The notes beneath the pieces are model-generated. The model did no database searches and was not told the DNA's origin. It saw nothing but the letters and a program-made list of their open reading frames with translations. From Amycolatopsis orientalis DSM 40040 = KCTC 9412 (GTDB lineage Bacteria; Actinomycetota; Actinomycetes; Mycobacteriales; Pseudonocardiaceae): a stretch of DNA of 64,000 bases. Where the stretch lies: the NCBI RefSeq assembly GCF_000478275.1, contig NZ_ASJB01000057.1:62001-126000 (forward strand). The letters run 5' to 3'. Of this stretch, positions 26,834-36,671 are shown piece by piece. Within the stretch, counting starts at the first letter, position 1. Every line of letters begins with the position of its first letter. A program made the position numbers and the translations under genes.

Positions 26834-26868
26834 GGTTCGCTTCCCCAGCGGACCGGAGTTCGTACCAC

Positions 26869-26943
26869 GGGCGATTAGCTCAGGGGGAGAGCGCTTCGTT
26901 CACACCGAAGAGGTCACTGGTTCGATCCCAGTATCGCCCACCA
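26869..26943 (+). tRNA. tRNA-Val (anticodon CAC)
   Basis: 75-base cloverleaf with encoded CCA. The anticodon arm is CTTCG-TTCACAC-CGAAG, anticodon CAC; the acceptor stem GGGCGAT/ATCGCCC is fully paired. It lies 35 bp after the first tRNA-Val, so the two are likely one transcript. A palindrome follows six bases after the CCA. Confidence 0.95.
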
Positions 26944-26948
26944 TCGCT

Positions 26949-27006
26949 TCTGGTCTCGTGAGTGGTAATGACGGTTCTAACCGTCATTACCACTCACGAG
27001 ACCAGA
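26949..27006. repeat. TCGTGAGTGG palindrome, copy B (extended)
   Basis: The standard 42-base core is extended on both sides by TCTGGTCT / AGACCAGA, giving 28-base perfect arms. It separates the tRNA pair from the convergent MFS gene. The MFS stop codon (TAG, 26977-26979 on the minus strand) lies at its centre. Confidence 0.9.
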
Positions 27007-28470
27007 TATGGCCGTGGCCATCAAGAACAGTCCGGCGGCGACGCCCGCGGATACCTGAAGCCCCGTAGTGCAGGCGGTTCGTGCCGCGTCGAGCAGTTCG
27101 TCGGCTAACTGCGCCGGGAGGCCCGAGGCGGCCGTTTCCGCCTGTGCGGGCCCTGACAAAGCGAGTCGCCGCACCGGTTCCGGGACAGCGGCCGGCACCG
27201 CCAGCCGCCCCGCGTACACGGCGGCCGCCAGGGAACCGAACACCGTCGTGCCGAAACCCGCGCCCAGTTCGTAGCCCGTCTTCTCCACCGCCGCGGCGCC
27301 TCCGGCCTGGTCCGCCGACGTCGCCGAAAGCAGCGTGTCGGTGCTCGAAGTGAGCGCGAGCGCCATCCCCAGCCCCAATCCCGTCAGCCCGCAGCCGAGC
27401 AGCACCGGCGACGTCAGCGCGGCCTGCCCCGACGCCGGGACCAGCAACGCCACCACGGTCACGGCGAATCCGGCCGTGCGGACCCGGGCGTTGCCGAACC
27501 GTCCCAGCAACGACGGGGTCACCACACTGCCGACGGCCGACGCGCCGAGCACCAGGAGCAGCCGCGCCGCGGCCGCGGTGGGGGAGAGGTCGAGCACCAC
27601 CTGCAGATACTGCGCGAACAGCAGGCCGAGCCCGACCAGCGTGCTCATCACCAGCAGCACCCCGCCGACCGCGGCCCGGACGCCCGGCAGCCGGAACAAC
27701 GTCAGATCCAACAAGGGCGGATCGGTCCGGCGCTGGCGGCGCAGGAACAGTCCGATGAGGACACACCCGGCCGCGGCGGAGGCGATCGCCGTCACCCAGG
27801 AACCCGGTTGCCCGACGGCGAACGCGATCCCGAGGACACCGCCCGCCGCCAGCCCCGCGCTGAGCGCGTCCCACGGCCGCCGTCCCGGTGGATTCCGGGG
27901 CAGCCACCGCAGCGCCAGCACCACCGCCGCCAGGATCACCGGCGGGTTCAGCAGGAAAGTGGCGCGCCAGCCCCAGGTTTCGACGAGCACGCCGCCGAGG
28001 ATCGGCCCGAACACCGAGCCGGTGCCCGCGATCCCGCTGCACACCGCGATCGCCGTCCGGCGCCGACGCTGCTCCGGGAAGAGCTCCCGGAGCAGCGACA
28101 TCGTCACCGGCATGATCATCGCCCCGCCCGCCCCGAGCACCGCGCGGAAGGCGAGCAGCACCGGGACGTTCGGCGCGAACGCGCACCCGAACGACGCGAT
28201 CCCGAACACGACGTATCCCGTGACCAGCACCCGTCGCCGTCCGTACCGGTCGCCGAGGGTGCCGAACGGCAGGAGCAGGGGCGCGGCGGTCAGCGGGTAG
28301 ATCGCCACGATCCACACCTGTGCCGCCGCACCCGGCCGTAACTGACGGACGAGGTCGGGCAGCGCGACGTGCAGCACCGTCGCGTCCACCGCCACCAGGA
28401 AGAGCCCGGCGCCGAGCACCGCCAGCAGCGGCCAGGCGCGGACCGCCCGCTCGGCCCGGGCCGTGGTCAC
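26977..28470 (-). CDS. MFS transporter, DHA2 (drug/lipid exporter) type
   Basis: 497-residue major-facilitator transporter of the 14-helix DHA2 (EmrB/QacA) type. The first helix contains the motif D-A-T-V-L-H-V-A-L-P, and loop 2-3 carries GTLGDRYGRRR. GTG 28470 overlaps the synthase stop (GTGA), so it is translationally coupled to the Pks13-like gene and is the best candidate exporter for its product; mycobacteria use the unrelated MmpL3 for this step. The last six residues (VSGNDG) and the stop are encoded by the palindrome. A longer N-terminus to 28569 would overlap the synthase and is rejected. Confidence 0.87.
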   Translation of the reverse strand: MTTARAERAVRAWPLLAVLGAGLFLVAVDATVLHVALPDLVRQLRPGAAAQVWIVAIYPLTAAPLLLPFGTLGDRYGRRRVLVTGYVVFGIASFGCAFAPNVPVLLAFRAVLGAGGAMIMPVTMSLLRELFPEQRRRRTAIAVCSGIAGTGSVFGPILGGVLVETWGWRATFLLNPPVILAAVVLALRWLPRNPPGRRPWDALSAGLAAGGVLGIAFAVGQPGSWVTAIASAAAGCVLIGLFLRRQRRTDPPLLDLTLFRLPGVRAAVGGVLLVMSTLVGLGLLFAQYLQVVLDLSPTAAAARLLLVLGASAVGSVVTPSLLGRFGNARVRTAGFAVTVVALLVPASGQAALTSPVLLGCGLTGLGLGMALALTSSTDTLLSATSADQAGGAAAVEKTGYELGAGFGTTVFGSLAAAVYAGRLAVPAAVPEPVRRLALSGPAQAETAASGLPAQLADELLDAARTACTTGLQVSAGVAAGLFLMATAISGLVSGNDG

Positions 28471-31400
28471 AGGAGGCCCGCCAGATGCCTCGCCACGACG
28501 TCGACATGGGGCGGGTCGACCACCGACAGGTGATGCGCCTCGACCGGGACGATCTCCAGACCCGGGCACAACCCGGCCCAGCCCGCCGCGAGATCCGTGC
28601 GGGAGTAGCGCGGCTCCATCGCGAGCCCGGCGGCGTACTGCTCGATCGCCCGGTAGAGCACGACACGGCCGTCGTAACGGCGAGGTGTTCCGCGTTCCGC
28701 CGCCAGCGTGTCCAAAAAGGACTGACGCTGGTGCCGGAGCACCCCGGGACTGAGCAGTCCCGCTTCGGCGACCCGGCGCATGGTCAGGTCGATCTGCTCC
28801 TCCTCGGGCAGCGGCGCGAGTTCCTCGTGGCCCAGCTGGACTTCCCGGCCATAGGTCCCTTCGACGTACCCGGTGAACCGCAGGAACCGCCGGGCGGACG
28901 ACGCCCGCGGATCGAGGTCCGGCTCCGGGAGCGGGAGCATGGTGTCGATCAGCGCGACGAACTCGACCTCCTCACCTTCCTCGGCGAGCCGCGCGGCGAC
29001 GCCGTAGGCCAGCGCCCCGCCGAACGACCAGCCGGCCAGCCGGTACGGCCGGTCGCGACCCTGGGCCCGCACCAGCGGCAGCAGGTGCTCGACGCGGTCT
29101 TCGATGCTGATACCGGGAACGCGCTCGAACCCGACGCACGGCACCGCGGCGGGCAGCCGGTCCAGCAGCGGCCGGTAGACGGTGCAGGTGCTGCCGCCGG
29201 GGTGGAACAGCAGCAGCGGCGCGACCCCGGCCTCACCGGGCGCGAGGACGTGCACCGGTCCCTTTTCCTCTCGCGTGTCGAGGACGGCGCGGGCGACGTC
29301 GGCGATGGCCGCGAGCGAGTCGTGCCGCCGGAGTTCGGCGGCGTCGACGGGAGTGTCGAGTTCCGTGCTGAGTCCCTCGGCGATCAGCTCGGCCAGCCGG
29401 TCCGGCCTGCCGGTCTCGGTCAGCCGGACATGCGTACCGGCGGCGTCGGCCCCGGTGTGCTCCTGCCACAGCCGCAGCACCAGACGGTCCGCCGCGTCCC
29501 AGGCCCGGCCACGGGCAGGACGCGGATCCTCGTCTTCGCGTGGCGCGAGATCCCGGCTGAGGTCGGCGAGGGTGGCGCCCCGGAGCACGCCCGCCGCGTC
29601 GGGCTCGGTGCCGAACTCGCGGCGCACGGCCTCCCGGATCCGATTCGCCATCAGGGAATCGAGGCCGAGTTCGACGAGCGGGACGTCGACGTCGATCCGG
29701 TCAGGCCGCAGCCCCATCACGGCGGCGACGATCTCGGTCAGCCGGTCGCCGCCGCTGCGTGCGGGTTCGGCCTCGGGTTTCCGTGCCGCGAACGACGGCG
29801 GCTCCTCGACGGCGGTGTACCAGTGCCGTTCGTGCCGCCATGGCATCGGCGGGACGTCGGCCAGCCGGGCGCCGTCGTCCGGATCGGCGGGGGTGATCCG
29901 CGTTCCCGCGCAGTAGAGTTCGGCCGCGGCGGCGCCCAGCGCGCGGACCTCGTCCTGGCCCCGGCGCAGGGTCCCGGTGACGACGGCGTCGTGGATTCCC
30001 TCGGCTTCGAGCGTCCGCGCCACCGAACCACGCAAGATCGGATGGGGTGAGACCTCGAGGAAGAGGCGGTACCCGTCCGCGGCGGCGGCCGCCACGGCCT
30101 GCCGGAACCGCACCGGACGGCGCAGGTGCGCGGCCCAGTATCCGGAGTCGAAGTCCGGCAGCTCGCGGGGATCGGTCAGCACCGTGTCGTACCAGGGGAC
30201 CGTCGGGCGGCGGCCACCCAGTTCGACGAGCGCCTCCCGGAGCGCGGGCAGGACGGGGTCGACCCGGACGGAATGCCCGGCGACCTCGACCGGCAGGCGG
30301 CGCGCGGTCAGCCCGGCGGCCTCCAGCTCCGCGACGAGCAGGTCGAGGACGGTGGCGTCCCCGGCGACGGTCAGCTGTCCCGGCGCGGATTCGACGGCGA
30401 GTTCGATGTCCGGGTACAGCTCGAGTTCCTCCGGCGCCAGTTCCACCGCCGCCATCGCGCCACCCGGGCCGATGGTGCCCAGGAGCCGGGCACGCGTCGC
30501 GACCAGGTGGACGGCTTCGTCAGCGGTGAGCACACCGCTCACCACCGCGGCGGCCGCGGAACCGAGCGAATGCCCGATGACGGCGGACGGCCGGACGCCG
30601 AGCGCCTCCCACTGCGCGGCCAGCGCGACCTGTGTCCCGAAGATGGCCGCCTGGGTTTCGGGCAGGGACAAGGGATCCGCGGTGGTGAGCAGGGAACGCA
30701 GTGACCGGCCGGTGTGTTCGGTGAACAGGTCGTGGAGCTTGTCGACCTGCGCGGCGAACGCGGGCTCGGCGGCCAGCAGCCCGCGGCCCATCCCCGGCCA
30801 CTGGGAGCCGTGGCCGGAGAACACGAACACCGGCCCGCCGGTGGACAGGGTGGTGCCGGTGACCGCGCCCGCCGGGAGCGGATCCGCCCCGGTTCCGACC
30901 GCGCGCAGCAGGACCGCCAGTTCCGCGGTGTCCCCGGCGACGACGGCGGCGCGGTGCGGCCCGCCGTTGTCGCGCCGGAACAGGGTGTGGGTGACGTCGG
31001 CGAGGGACTGCGACGGCGTGGCCGAGGATTCCAGCCAGTTCGCCAGTTGCGTCGCCCGTTCGGTGAGCCGGTCGCGGGTCCGCGCGGACAGCAGCCCGAT
31101 CCGGACGTCCGCGCGGTCCGGGGCCGGTTCCAGGTCCGGTGCCTGTTCGAGCACGACGTGCGCGTTGGTCCCGCCGAACCCGAACGCGGACACCCCCGCC
31201 GTGGCCCGGCCGGACCGGCGTGACCAAGGCGTCGGTTCGGTCACCACCTTCAGGCGGAGATCGTCGAACGGGATATGCGGGTTGGGCGCGGTGAAGTGCA
31301 GCTGGGGCGGCAGTTCGTCGTGGGTCATGGCGAGGACGACCTTGATCAGCCCGGCGATCCCGGCGGCCGCCTCCGCGTGCGCGATGTTCGTCTTCACCGA

Positions 31401-32666
31401 TCCGATCAGCAGGGGAGCGTCGGGCCGCCGGTCCTTGCCGAGCACGGCGCCGAGCGAGCGGGCCTCGATCGGGTCGCCGAGCAGGGTGCCGGTGCCGTGC
31501 GCCTCGACGTAGTCCACAGTGGACGGATCGAGGCGGGCGCCGTGGTACGCCGTGCGCAGCATGTCCTGCTGGGCGATGGGGTTCGGGGCGGCGAGGCCCT
31601 GCGACCGGCCGTCGGAGTTGACCGCGGTGGAGCGGATCACCGCTAGCACCCGGTCGCCGTCGTATTCGGCGTCCGCCAGCCGTTTGAGCACGACGACCCC
31701 ACAGCCTTCGGCACGCGCGATGCCGTCGGCGTCCGCGGCGAACGTCTTGCAGCGGCCGTCGCCGGAGAGCAGGCCCGCCGCGGCGAACGCGGCCGTCGGC
31801 CCGGGCAGCAGCATGAGGTTCACCCCGGCGGCCAGAGCCAGATCCGCTTCGCCGTCGCGCAGCGCGCGCACGGCGTGGTGCACCGCGACCAGTGAAGACG
31901 AGCAGGCGGTGTCCACCGCCATGCTCGGCCCGCGCAGGTCGTAGCTGTAGGACAACCGGTTGGCGGAGATGCTCCCGGCGGCGCCGGTGGCGGTCCACAG
32001 ATCCACGTCACCGCCGGACATCGTGAGATGCCCGTAGTCGTGGGTCGAGATCCCGGTGAACACGCCGGTCCGGCTGCCGCGCAGGGAGACCGGGGCGATC
32101 CCGGCGTGTTCCAGCGCCGCCCAGGTGACCTCCAGGAGCATCCGCTGCTGCGGGTCCATTGTGGACGCTTCGCGCGGGGTGATGCCGAAGTGGTCGGCGT
32201 CGAAACCGGCAACGTCGTCGAGGAAGCCACCGACCACCGGCGCGGCGTCGGCGCTCCACCGGCCCGGCGGCGCGGTCCGGACGGCGTCCCGTCCGCTCCG
32301 CAGCAGCTCCCAGAATTCGTCAAGGCCGTCCGCCCCCGGCCACCGGCAGCCGAGGCCGACGACGGCGATCGGGTCGGTCCGGCGGCGATCGGTACCGGCC
32401 GACTCCGGCTCCGGTTCGGCACCGCCGGTGAGGGACCGGGCGAGGTGGTCGATGGTCGGGCTCTCCCACAGCAGGGTGGCCGGGAGCGGGACACCGAGCA
32501 GCTCTTCGAGATCCGCGGCGATGCCGACGGCCTGGCGGGAGGACAGGCCGTAGTCGCTGAGCGGACGGTCGGGTTCGAGCCGGGCGGAGTCCACGCCGGT
32601 GTGCTCGGCGACGGTGTCGAGCAGCCAGCGGCGCAGTGCGGGGGTGTCGAACGACGGGTTTCTCAT
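28467..32666 (-). CDS. pks13: Pks13-like polyketide synthase (ACP-KS-AT-ACP-TE)
   Basis: 1399-residue type I synthase. Domains: N-terminal ACP (1-80, GLSSRQAV with attachment Ser43), KS (98-510, CSSS Cys255, His390, His430), AT (~610-900, GHSLGS Ser700), ACP (~975-1040, GLDSLM Ser1004), thioesterase (~1136-1399, GWSFGG Ser1214, Asp1241, His near 1377). The order and the GLSSR carrier motif match mycobacterial Pks13, which joins two fatty chains by Claisen condensation to the mycolate skeleton; Pks13 is longer (~1730). No reductive domains are present, so a beta-keto product is expected. The AT signature reads VAGHS, not YASH or HAFH. ATG overlaps the ligase stop. Confidence 0.88.
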   Translation of the reverse strand: MRNPSFDTPALRRWLLDTVAEHTGVDSARLEPDRPLSDYGLSSRQAVGIAADLEELLGVPLPATLLWESPTIDHLARSLTGGAEPEPESAGTDRRRTDPIAVVGLGCRWPGADGLDEFWELLRSGRDAVRTAPPGRWSADAAPVVGGFLDDVAGFDADHFGITPREASTMDPQQRMLLEVTWAALEHAGIAPVSLRGSRTGVFTGISTHDYGHLTMSGGDVDLWTATGAAGSISANRLSYSYDLRGPSMAVDTACSSSLVAVHHAVRALRDGEADLALAAGVNLMLLPGPTAAFAAAGLLSGDGRCKTFAADADGIARAEGCGVVVLKRLADAEYDGDRVLAVIRSTAVNSDGRSQGLAAPNPIAQQDMLRTAYHGARLDPSTVDYVEAHGTGTLLGDPIEARSLGAVLGKDRRPDAPLLIGSVKTNIAHAEAAAGIAGLIKVVLAMTHDELPPQLHFTAPNPHIPFDDLRLKVVTEPTPWSRRSGRATAGVSAFGFGGTNAHVVLEQAPDLEPAPDRADVRIGLLSARTRDRLTERATQLANWLESSATPSQSLADVTHTLFRRDNGGPHRAAVVAGDTAELAVLLRAVGTGADPLPAGAVTGTTLSTGGPVFVFSGHGSQWPGMGRGLLAAEPAFAAQVDKLHDLFTEHTGRSLRSLLTTADPLSLPETQAAIFGTQVALAAQWEALGVRPSAVIGHSLGSAAAAVVSGVLTADEAVHLVATRARLLGTIGPGGAMAAVELAPEELELYPDIELAVESAPGQLTVAGDATVLDLLVAELEAAGLTARRLPVEVAGHSVRVDPVLPALREALVELGGRRPTVPWYDTVLTDPRELPDFDSGYWAAHLRRPVRFRQAVAAAAADGYRLFLEVSPHPILRGSVARTLEAEGIHDAVVTGTLRRGQDEVRALGAAAAELYCAGTRITPADPDDGARLADVPPMPWRHERHWYTAVEEPPSFAARKPEAEPARSGGDRLTEIVAAVMGLRPDRIDVDVPLVELGLDSLMANRIREAVRREFGTEPDAAGVLRGATLADLSRDLAPREDEDPRPARGRAWDAADRLVLRLWQEHTGADAAGTHVRLTETGRPDRLAELIAEGLSTELDTPVDAAELRRHDSLAAIADVARAVLDTREEKGPVHVLAPGEAGVAPLLLFHPGGSTCTVYRPLLDRLPAAVPCVGFERVPGISIEDRVEHLLPLVRAQGRDRPYRLAGWSFGGALAYGVAARLAEEGEEVEFVALIDTMLPLPEPDLDPRASSARRFLRFTGYVEGTYGREVQLGHEELAPLPEEEQIDLTMRRVAEAGLLSPGVLRHQRQSFLDTLAAERGTPRRYDGRVVLYRAIEQYAAGLAMEPRYSRTDLAAGWAGLCPGLEIVPVEAHHLSVVDPPHVDVVARHLAGLL

Positions 32667-34408
32667 CGCACCAGTGCCTTTCCGTAGTCTCCGGCGAGGT
32701 AGTGGTCGCGGCAGGCGCTTCGCGCGATCTTGCCGCTGGAGGTCCGCGGGACCAGGCCCGCCGGGACGAGGACGACGTCGCGCAGGGAGAGGCCGTGCGC
32801 GTCGGAAACGAGCCGCCGGATCGAGGCGGCGAGGGCGCGTTCGTCCTCCGTGGTCAGTGCGCTGTGGCCGCGGTGTTCGGCGACGATGACCGCGGCTTCG
32901 GTGTCGGTTCCCTCGACGGCGAAAGCGGCGACGCTGCCCGGACGGATGTCGCGGTCGGCCGAAGCCGCCGTCGCTTCGACGTCCTGCGGGTAGTGGTTGC
33001 GGCCGTCGACGATCAGCAGGTCCTTGATCCGGCCGGCGATGTAGATCTCGCCGTCGTGGCGGACGCCGAGATCACCGGTGCGCAGCCAGTGCCCTTCCGG
33101 GAGTCCACTGTGGTCACCGGTCAGCCGGGCGCCGAAGGTTTCCGTGCTTTCCAAGGGTTTCTGCCAGTAGCCGGTGCCGACGTTGGGCCCGTGGACCCAG
33201 ATCTCGCCGACCGAGCCGTCGTCCAGCGCGACCCCGGTCTCCGGGTCGACCAGCGCCACGTGCTGGCCGACGGGGACGCCGCAGGCGACCAGTTTGAGGC
33301 CCTTGTCCGCCGGCTTCGCGACGCCCGTGCCGAGGGCGGCGCGGTCGAAGGTGGTGACCCGCGGGGGTACGCCGGGACCGGTGGTGACGAAGACGGTCGC
33401 CTCGGCCAGTCCGTACGCCGGGCGCGTCTTCTCCGGCCGGTAGCCGGAATCGGCGAAGGCGGCGTGGAACCGGTCGAGTACGTCGGGGTTGATCGGCTCG
33501 GCGCCGTTGACGATCGCCGCGACGCGGTCCAGCCGGAGCCGGGCGCGGTCCTCTTCGCGGACCCGGCTCGCGGAGTAGTGGAACGCGAAGTTCGGCGCGG
33601 CGCTCCAGCTTCCGTTGTGGTCGCTCAGCAACTCCAGCCAGCGCACCGGCCGCTCGATGAAGGCCAGCGGATCCATCAGCACCGACCGCATGCCCATCGC
33701 CAGCGGCGTGATCAGGCCGAGGACGAGACCCATGTCGTGGAAGAGCGGCAGCCACGACACCGTGGTCCCGGCCGACGGATCGATGCCGAGGCCGTGCACC
33801 GCCTGGCGGACGTTGGCCAGCACATTGGCGTGGGTCAGCACCACACCGGCCGGGCTGCGGGTCGAACCGGAGGTGTACTGCAGGTACGCCACGTCGTCGG
33901 GCGCCGCGTCCGGGGCGGGCCACGCGCGGGCCGGTCCTTCGGCGGGCTGGTCGGCCGCGACGACGGCGACGCGCTCGCCGCCGGGAAGCCCGGCCAGGAA
34001 CTCCCGGACCGCGTCCTCGGCCGCGGCCGTGGTGACGACGGCGGTGGGCGCGCAGTCGGTGAGCACCGCGGCGAGCCGTCCGGCGTGGCCGGGCAGTCCG
34101 GGATCGAACAGCGGGACGGCGATCGCGCCCGCGGTGATCGCGCCGAGGAAACCGACGACGTAGTCGGCGCTCTGCGGGCACAGCACGGCCACCCGGTCGC
34201 CGGGCCGGACGGGGAGCGCGGCGGCGACGGCGTCGACCCGCTCGCGGAGTCGCCGCCAGCTCAGGGTCCGCCGCAGACCGGCGCGGTCGACCGCGAAATC
34301 GGCGAAGGTGACCGCGGGCCGGTCGCCCGCGACGTCCGCCCAATGCCGAAGGCAGGCGGTGAGGGTGGGGCCGGCCGTGGCGGGCAGGTTTTCGGGGGCC
34401 AGGGACAT
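32663..34408 (-). CDS. fadD32: FadD32-like fatty acyl-AMP ligase
   Basis: 581-residue adenylate-forming enzyme. The nucleotide motif YTSGSTRSPAGV, the motif YGLAEATVFV, TGDLGVRHDGEIYIAGR and the C-terminal TSSGKIARS lysine are present. Overall it resembles FadD32-type FAALs, which load acyl-AMP onto the N-terminal ACP of the adjoining synthase instead of making CoA esters. ATG 34408 is chosen because GAGGAG precedes it; a longer reading to 34528 is Pro-rich and overlaps the upstream gene. The ATGA overlap with the synthase start gives strong evidence that they act together. Confidence 0.88.
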   Translation of the reverse strand: MSLAPENLPATAGPTLTACLRHWADVAGDRPAVTFADFAVDRAGLRRTLSWRRLRERVDAVAAALPVRPGDRVAVLCPQSADYVVGFLGAITAGAIAVPLFDPGLPGHAGRLAAVLTDCAPTAVVTTAAAEDAVREFLAGLPGGERVAVVAADQPAEGPARAWPAPDAAPDDVAYLQYTSGSTRSPAGVVLTHANVLANVRQAVHGLGIDPSAGTTVSWLPLFHDMGLVLGLITPLAMGMRSVLMDPLAFIERPVRWLELLSDHNGSWSAAPNFAFHYSASRVREEDRARLRLDRVAAIVNGAEPINPDVLDRFHAAFADSGYRPEKTRPAYGLAEATVFVTTGPGVPPRVTTFDRAALGTGVAKPADKGLKLVACGVPVGQHVALVDPETGVALDDGSVGEIWVHGPNVGTGYWQKPLESTETFGARLTGDHSGLPEGHWLRTGDLGVRHDGEIYIAGRIKDLLIVDGRNHYPQDVEATAASADRDIRPGSVAAFAVEGTDTEAAVIVAEHRGHSALTTEDERALAASIRRLVSDAHGLSLRDVVLVPAGLVPRTSSGKIARSACRDHYLAGDYGKALVR

Positions 34409-34445
34409 GGCGTCTCCTCGGGGTTCGGCGGGGTACTGCGGGGGT

Positions 34446-35177
34446 TCAGCGGCCGAGCGGTCCGGCGGCGTGCTGCCACGCGGCGACGGCGAGTGCGTCG
34501 AGATCGAGGCCGGTGGTTCCGGCGTCACGGAGCACGACCAGTACGTCGTCGGCGGCGATGGCGACGGTGCGCAGGCGTAGTCCGGGCAGCTCGGGGGGCT
34601 GACCGGGCAACGTCAGGAGTTGTCGGTAGGAAAGGGTTTTCGCGCCGGGTACGGCGGGCGCGGGCTGGACGGTGACGGTCGACACCGCGGTACCCGCCGC
34701 ATCGTCGACCGTCACCTGGGAGCACCGCCCGGCCTGAGCGGACCACGCCGCCAGGTCGGGCGGGTTCGTCGTGCGCGCGACGAGTTCGGAGATCTGCCCG
34801 CCGGGTACGGCGGACTGGAAGCCCTGCCCGGTGACGCCTGCCGTCGCGCCGAGGACCCGCCCATGGACGACGTCCTCACAGCCGGCCACGTCGATCCGGC
34901 TCTCCTTCCGGCGTGCGGTGTCCGAGGTGGACAGTGCGGTGCCGAGGTCGAAACCGTCGCGCGCGGACGCGTGCGGGACGGCTTCCGGCGGGAGCAGGGC
35001 GGCCGGCGGAACGGCCGGAGTGACCGGTGCCGCGGCGGCGGGTGAAGTGGCCTGAATCGATTCTCCGGACGCGCCGGAAATGGTCACCACCGCGGCGGCG
35101 GAAGCGACGAGCGCGACTGTGCGGCCCCGCCACTTCGTCGGCGGAAATCGAGGGGTACGGCGAATTCGGGCAGCCAT
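34446..35177 (-). CDS. Secreted protein of unknown function, first in FadD32/Pks13 operon
   Basis: 243-residue exported protein. A basic N-terminus (AARIRRTPRFPPTKWRGR) and hydrophobic stretch (TVALVASAAAVVTIS) form a signal peptide or anchor, followed by an Ala/Pro-rich linker. The folded part begins near VAGCEDVVHGRVLGAT and has a second Cys in AGRCSQVTV, so one disulfide is likely. ATG 35177 has AAAGGG six bases upstream; a longer reading to 35408 runs across the promoter region. It lies 37 bp before the acyl-AMP ligase, so it is probably co-transcribed. I recognise no family; a sensor or envelope lipid-binding role is a guess. Confidence 0.7.
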   Translation of the reverse strand: MAARIRRTPRFPPTKWRGRTVALVASAAAVVTISGASGESIQATSPAAAAPVTPAVPPAALLPPEAVPHASARDGFDLGTALSTSDTARRKESRIDVAGCEDVVHGRVLGATAGVTGQGFQSAVPGGQISELVARTTNPPDLAAWSAQAGRCSQVTVDDAAGTAVSTVTVQPAPAVPGAKTLSYRQLLTLPGQPPELPGLRLRTVAIAADDVLVVLRDAGTTGLDLDALAVAAWQHAAGPLGR

Positions 35178-35624
35178 GAATATCCCTTTCGGAAGGGTGC
35201 TGAGGACGGTCGCGGTCCCTTCGGTGGGACACCGGCGCCGGGGTCGCGTCAGCGGACGCCGGACCTGGGCGGCACGACGAAGGCTACGGCGGGAAATCGA
35301 ATACCGGAAGGTATCAAGAGAACGTAAATGTCCTTCGTGTACACGCTGTGACCTGCGGCTTCCGGACTTTTGCCTGGTATGCGAGCCAGTCTGGTACCAC
35401 CGTGCCACAGTTGCTTACGGTCCGTGAGCGACGGGTCACCCGGATGGGGGAGGTGGGAGCATTTCTTGTTTCCCTGGCATTCACATTGTCCTCCCGGATT
35501 GTGGGCAGGACAATTGCCTGGAGGGGCGCCTTCCGCTTAACGTGTCGGCACTCCGGATTTCTTTTGCGGGTAATCGCCGTCACATTTTCGGATTCGATCG
35601 ATCGACCGGGACAAAGGATTACGT
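35178..35624. promoter_or_regulatory. Divergent promoter region of the mycolate-like cluster
   Basis: 447 bp between divergent operons, AT-richer than its surroundings. An inverted repeat ATACC-GGAA-GGTAT lies at 35301-35314, and related TGGTAT and TGGTACCA boxes occur near 35374 and 35394, which together could be operator sites. No supported gene lies here. Confidence 0.4.
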
Positions 35625-36671
35625 ATGCGCACTACTTCGAAGCGGCTGCGCGCCGTCGCGCTCCTGACGGCCGTGGCGTGCGCGCTGCCGGGCGTCGCCA
35701 CCGCCCCGGCGCGGGCCGAGAGCGGTGTCCCGGACGCCCGCGCGGACGACGGCTCGCACGTCGTCTCCCAGTCCACTGTGGACGGCGATCCGCGGATGCT
35801 GGACCTCACCGTGCGCTCGGTCGGCGTCGGGAGCTACGCCATGGTCCGGCTGATCCTGCCTTCGGGCTGGGACGCCGAACCGGGCCGGAAGTGGCCGGCG
35901 GTGTACCTGCTCGCCGGGGAGACGCGGTTGCAGGACTACCGCGGCTGGACCGCCAACACCGACGTCCGGAAGCTCGCCGACGACTCCGGCGCGTTGGTGG
36001 TGATGCCGGGCTCCGGTTCCGCGGGATTCTTTTCCGACTGGTGGAATCACGGCAAGGACGTCGTGCTCAACCAGTGGGAGACGTTCACCGCGGTCGAGGT
36101 CCCGCAGCTGATCGACCGCGCCTATCGCGGGGACGGGCGGCGGGTCGCGGCCGGCCTCTCGCTCGGCGGGTACGGGGCGGTGGAACTCGCCGCGCGGCGG
36201 CCGGGGGTGTTCCGGTTCGCCGGGTCGTTCAGCGGCAACCTCAATCCCACCGGTCCGTACGGCGAGCTGCTGACCAGCGCGATCGTCGCCTCGGCCCGGC
36301 AGGATCCCGAGGCGCTCTGGGGTGACCGCCGGCGCGAGGCGTCCCGCTGGGACGCGCACGATCCGCTGGTGAACGCCGACCGCCTGCGCGGCACCGAGCT
36401 GTACCTGTCGACGGGCAACGGCCTGCCGGGACCGTTCGACGGGAAGCTCCCGGTCGACGTCCTGCCCGGCGCGATGCTGCTCGAATTCCTGTGCTCCACC
36501 CAGACCACCGCGATGGCGGACCGGCTGAATCGCCTCGGTGTCCCCGTCATGACGGACTTCTACGGGCCGGGCACGCATCACTGGGCGTACTGGCAGGACC
36601 AGCTGCACAAGACCTGGCCGCGGATGCTGCGGGCGCTGGCCGCGCCGGTGAAGACGGGGGAGGCGTCGTGA
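35625..36671 (+). CDS. Antigen-85-like acyltransferase/esterase, secreted
   Basis: 348-residue exported alpha/beta-hydrolase resembling mycobacterial antigen 85 (mycolyltransferase). A signal peptide (~1-31, ends PARA) is followed by Ag85-like landmarks in order: YLLAGETRLQDYRGWTANTD, SDWWNHG, NQWETFTAVEVPQLI, the nucleophile GLSLGG (Ser179), and a C-terminal THHWAYWQDQL with the catalytic His. In mycobacteria these enzymes move mycolates between trehalose and cell-wall sugars. AAAGG precedes ATG 35625. It is the first of three overlapping genes, divergent from the FadD32/Pks13 operon. Ag85-like esterases also occur in bacteria without mycolates, so the acyl substrate is not settled. Confidence 0.85.
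   Translation: MRTTSKRLRAVALLTAVACALPGVATAPARAESGVPDARADDGSHVVSQSTVDGDPRMLDLTVRSVGVGSYAMVRLILPSGWDAEPGRKWPAVYLLAGETRLQDYRGWTANTDVRKLADDSGALVVMPGSGSAGFFSDWWNHGKDVVLNQWETFTAVEVPQLIDRAYRGDGRRVAAGLSLGGYGAVELAARRPGVFRFAGSFSGNLNPTGPYGELLTSAIVASARQDPEALWGDRRREASRWDAHDPLVNADRLRGTELYLSTGNGLPGPFDGKLPVDVLPGAMLLEFLCSTQTTAMADRLNRLGVPVMTDFYGPGTHHWAYWQDQLHKTWPRMLRALAAPVKTGEAS

Noticed and set aside
35348..36325. Plus-strand frame starting upstream of the antigen-85-like gene
   Set aside because: It crosses the promoter region and overlaps the esterase gene in another frame; no family features.
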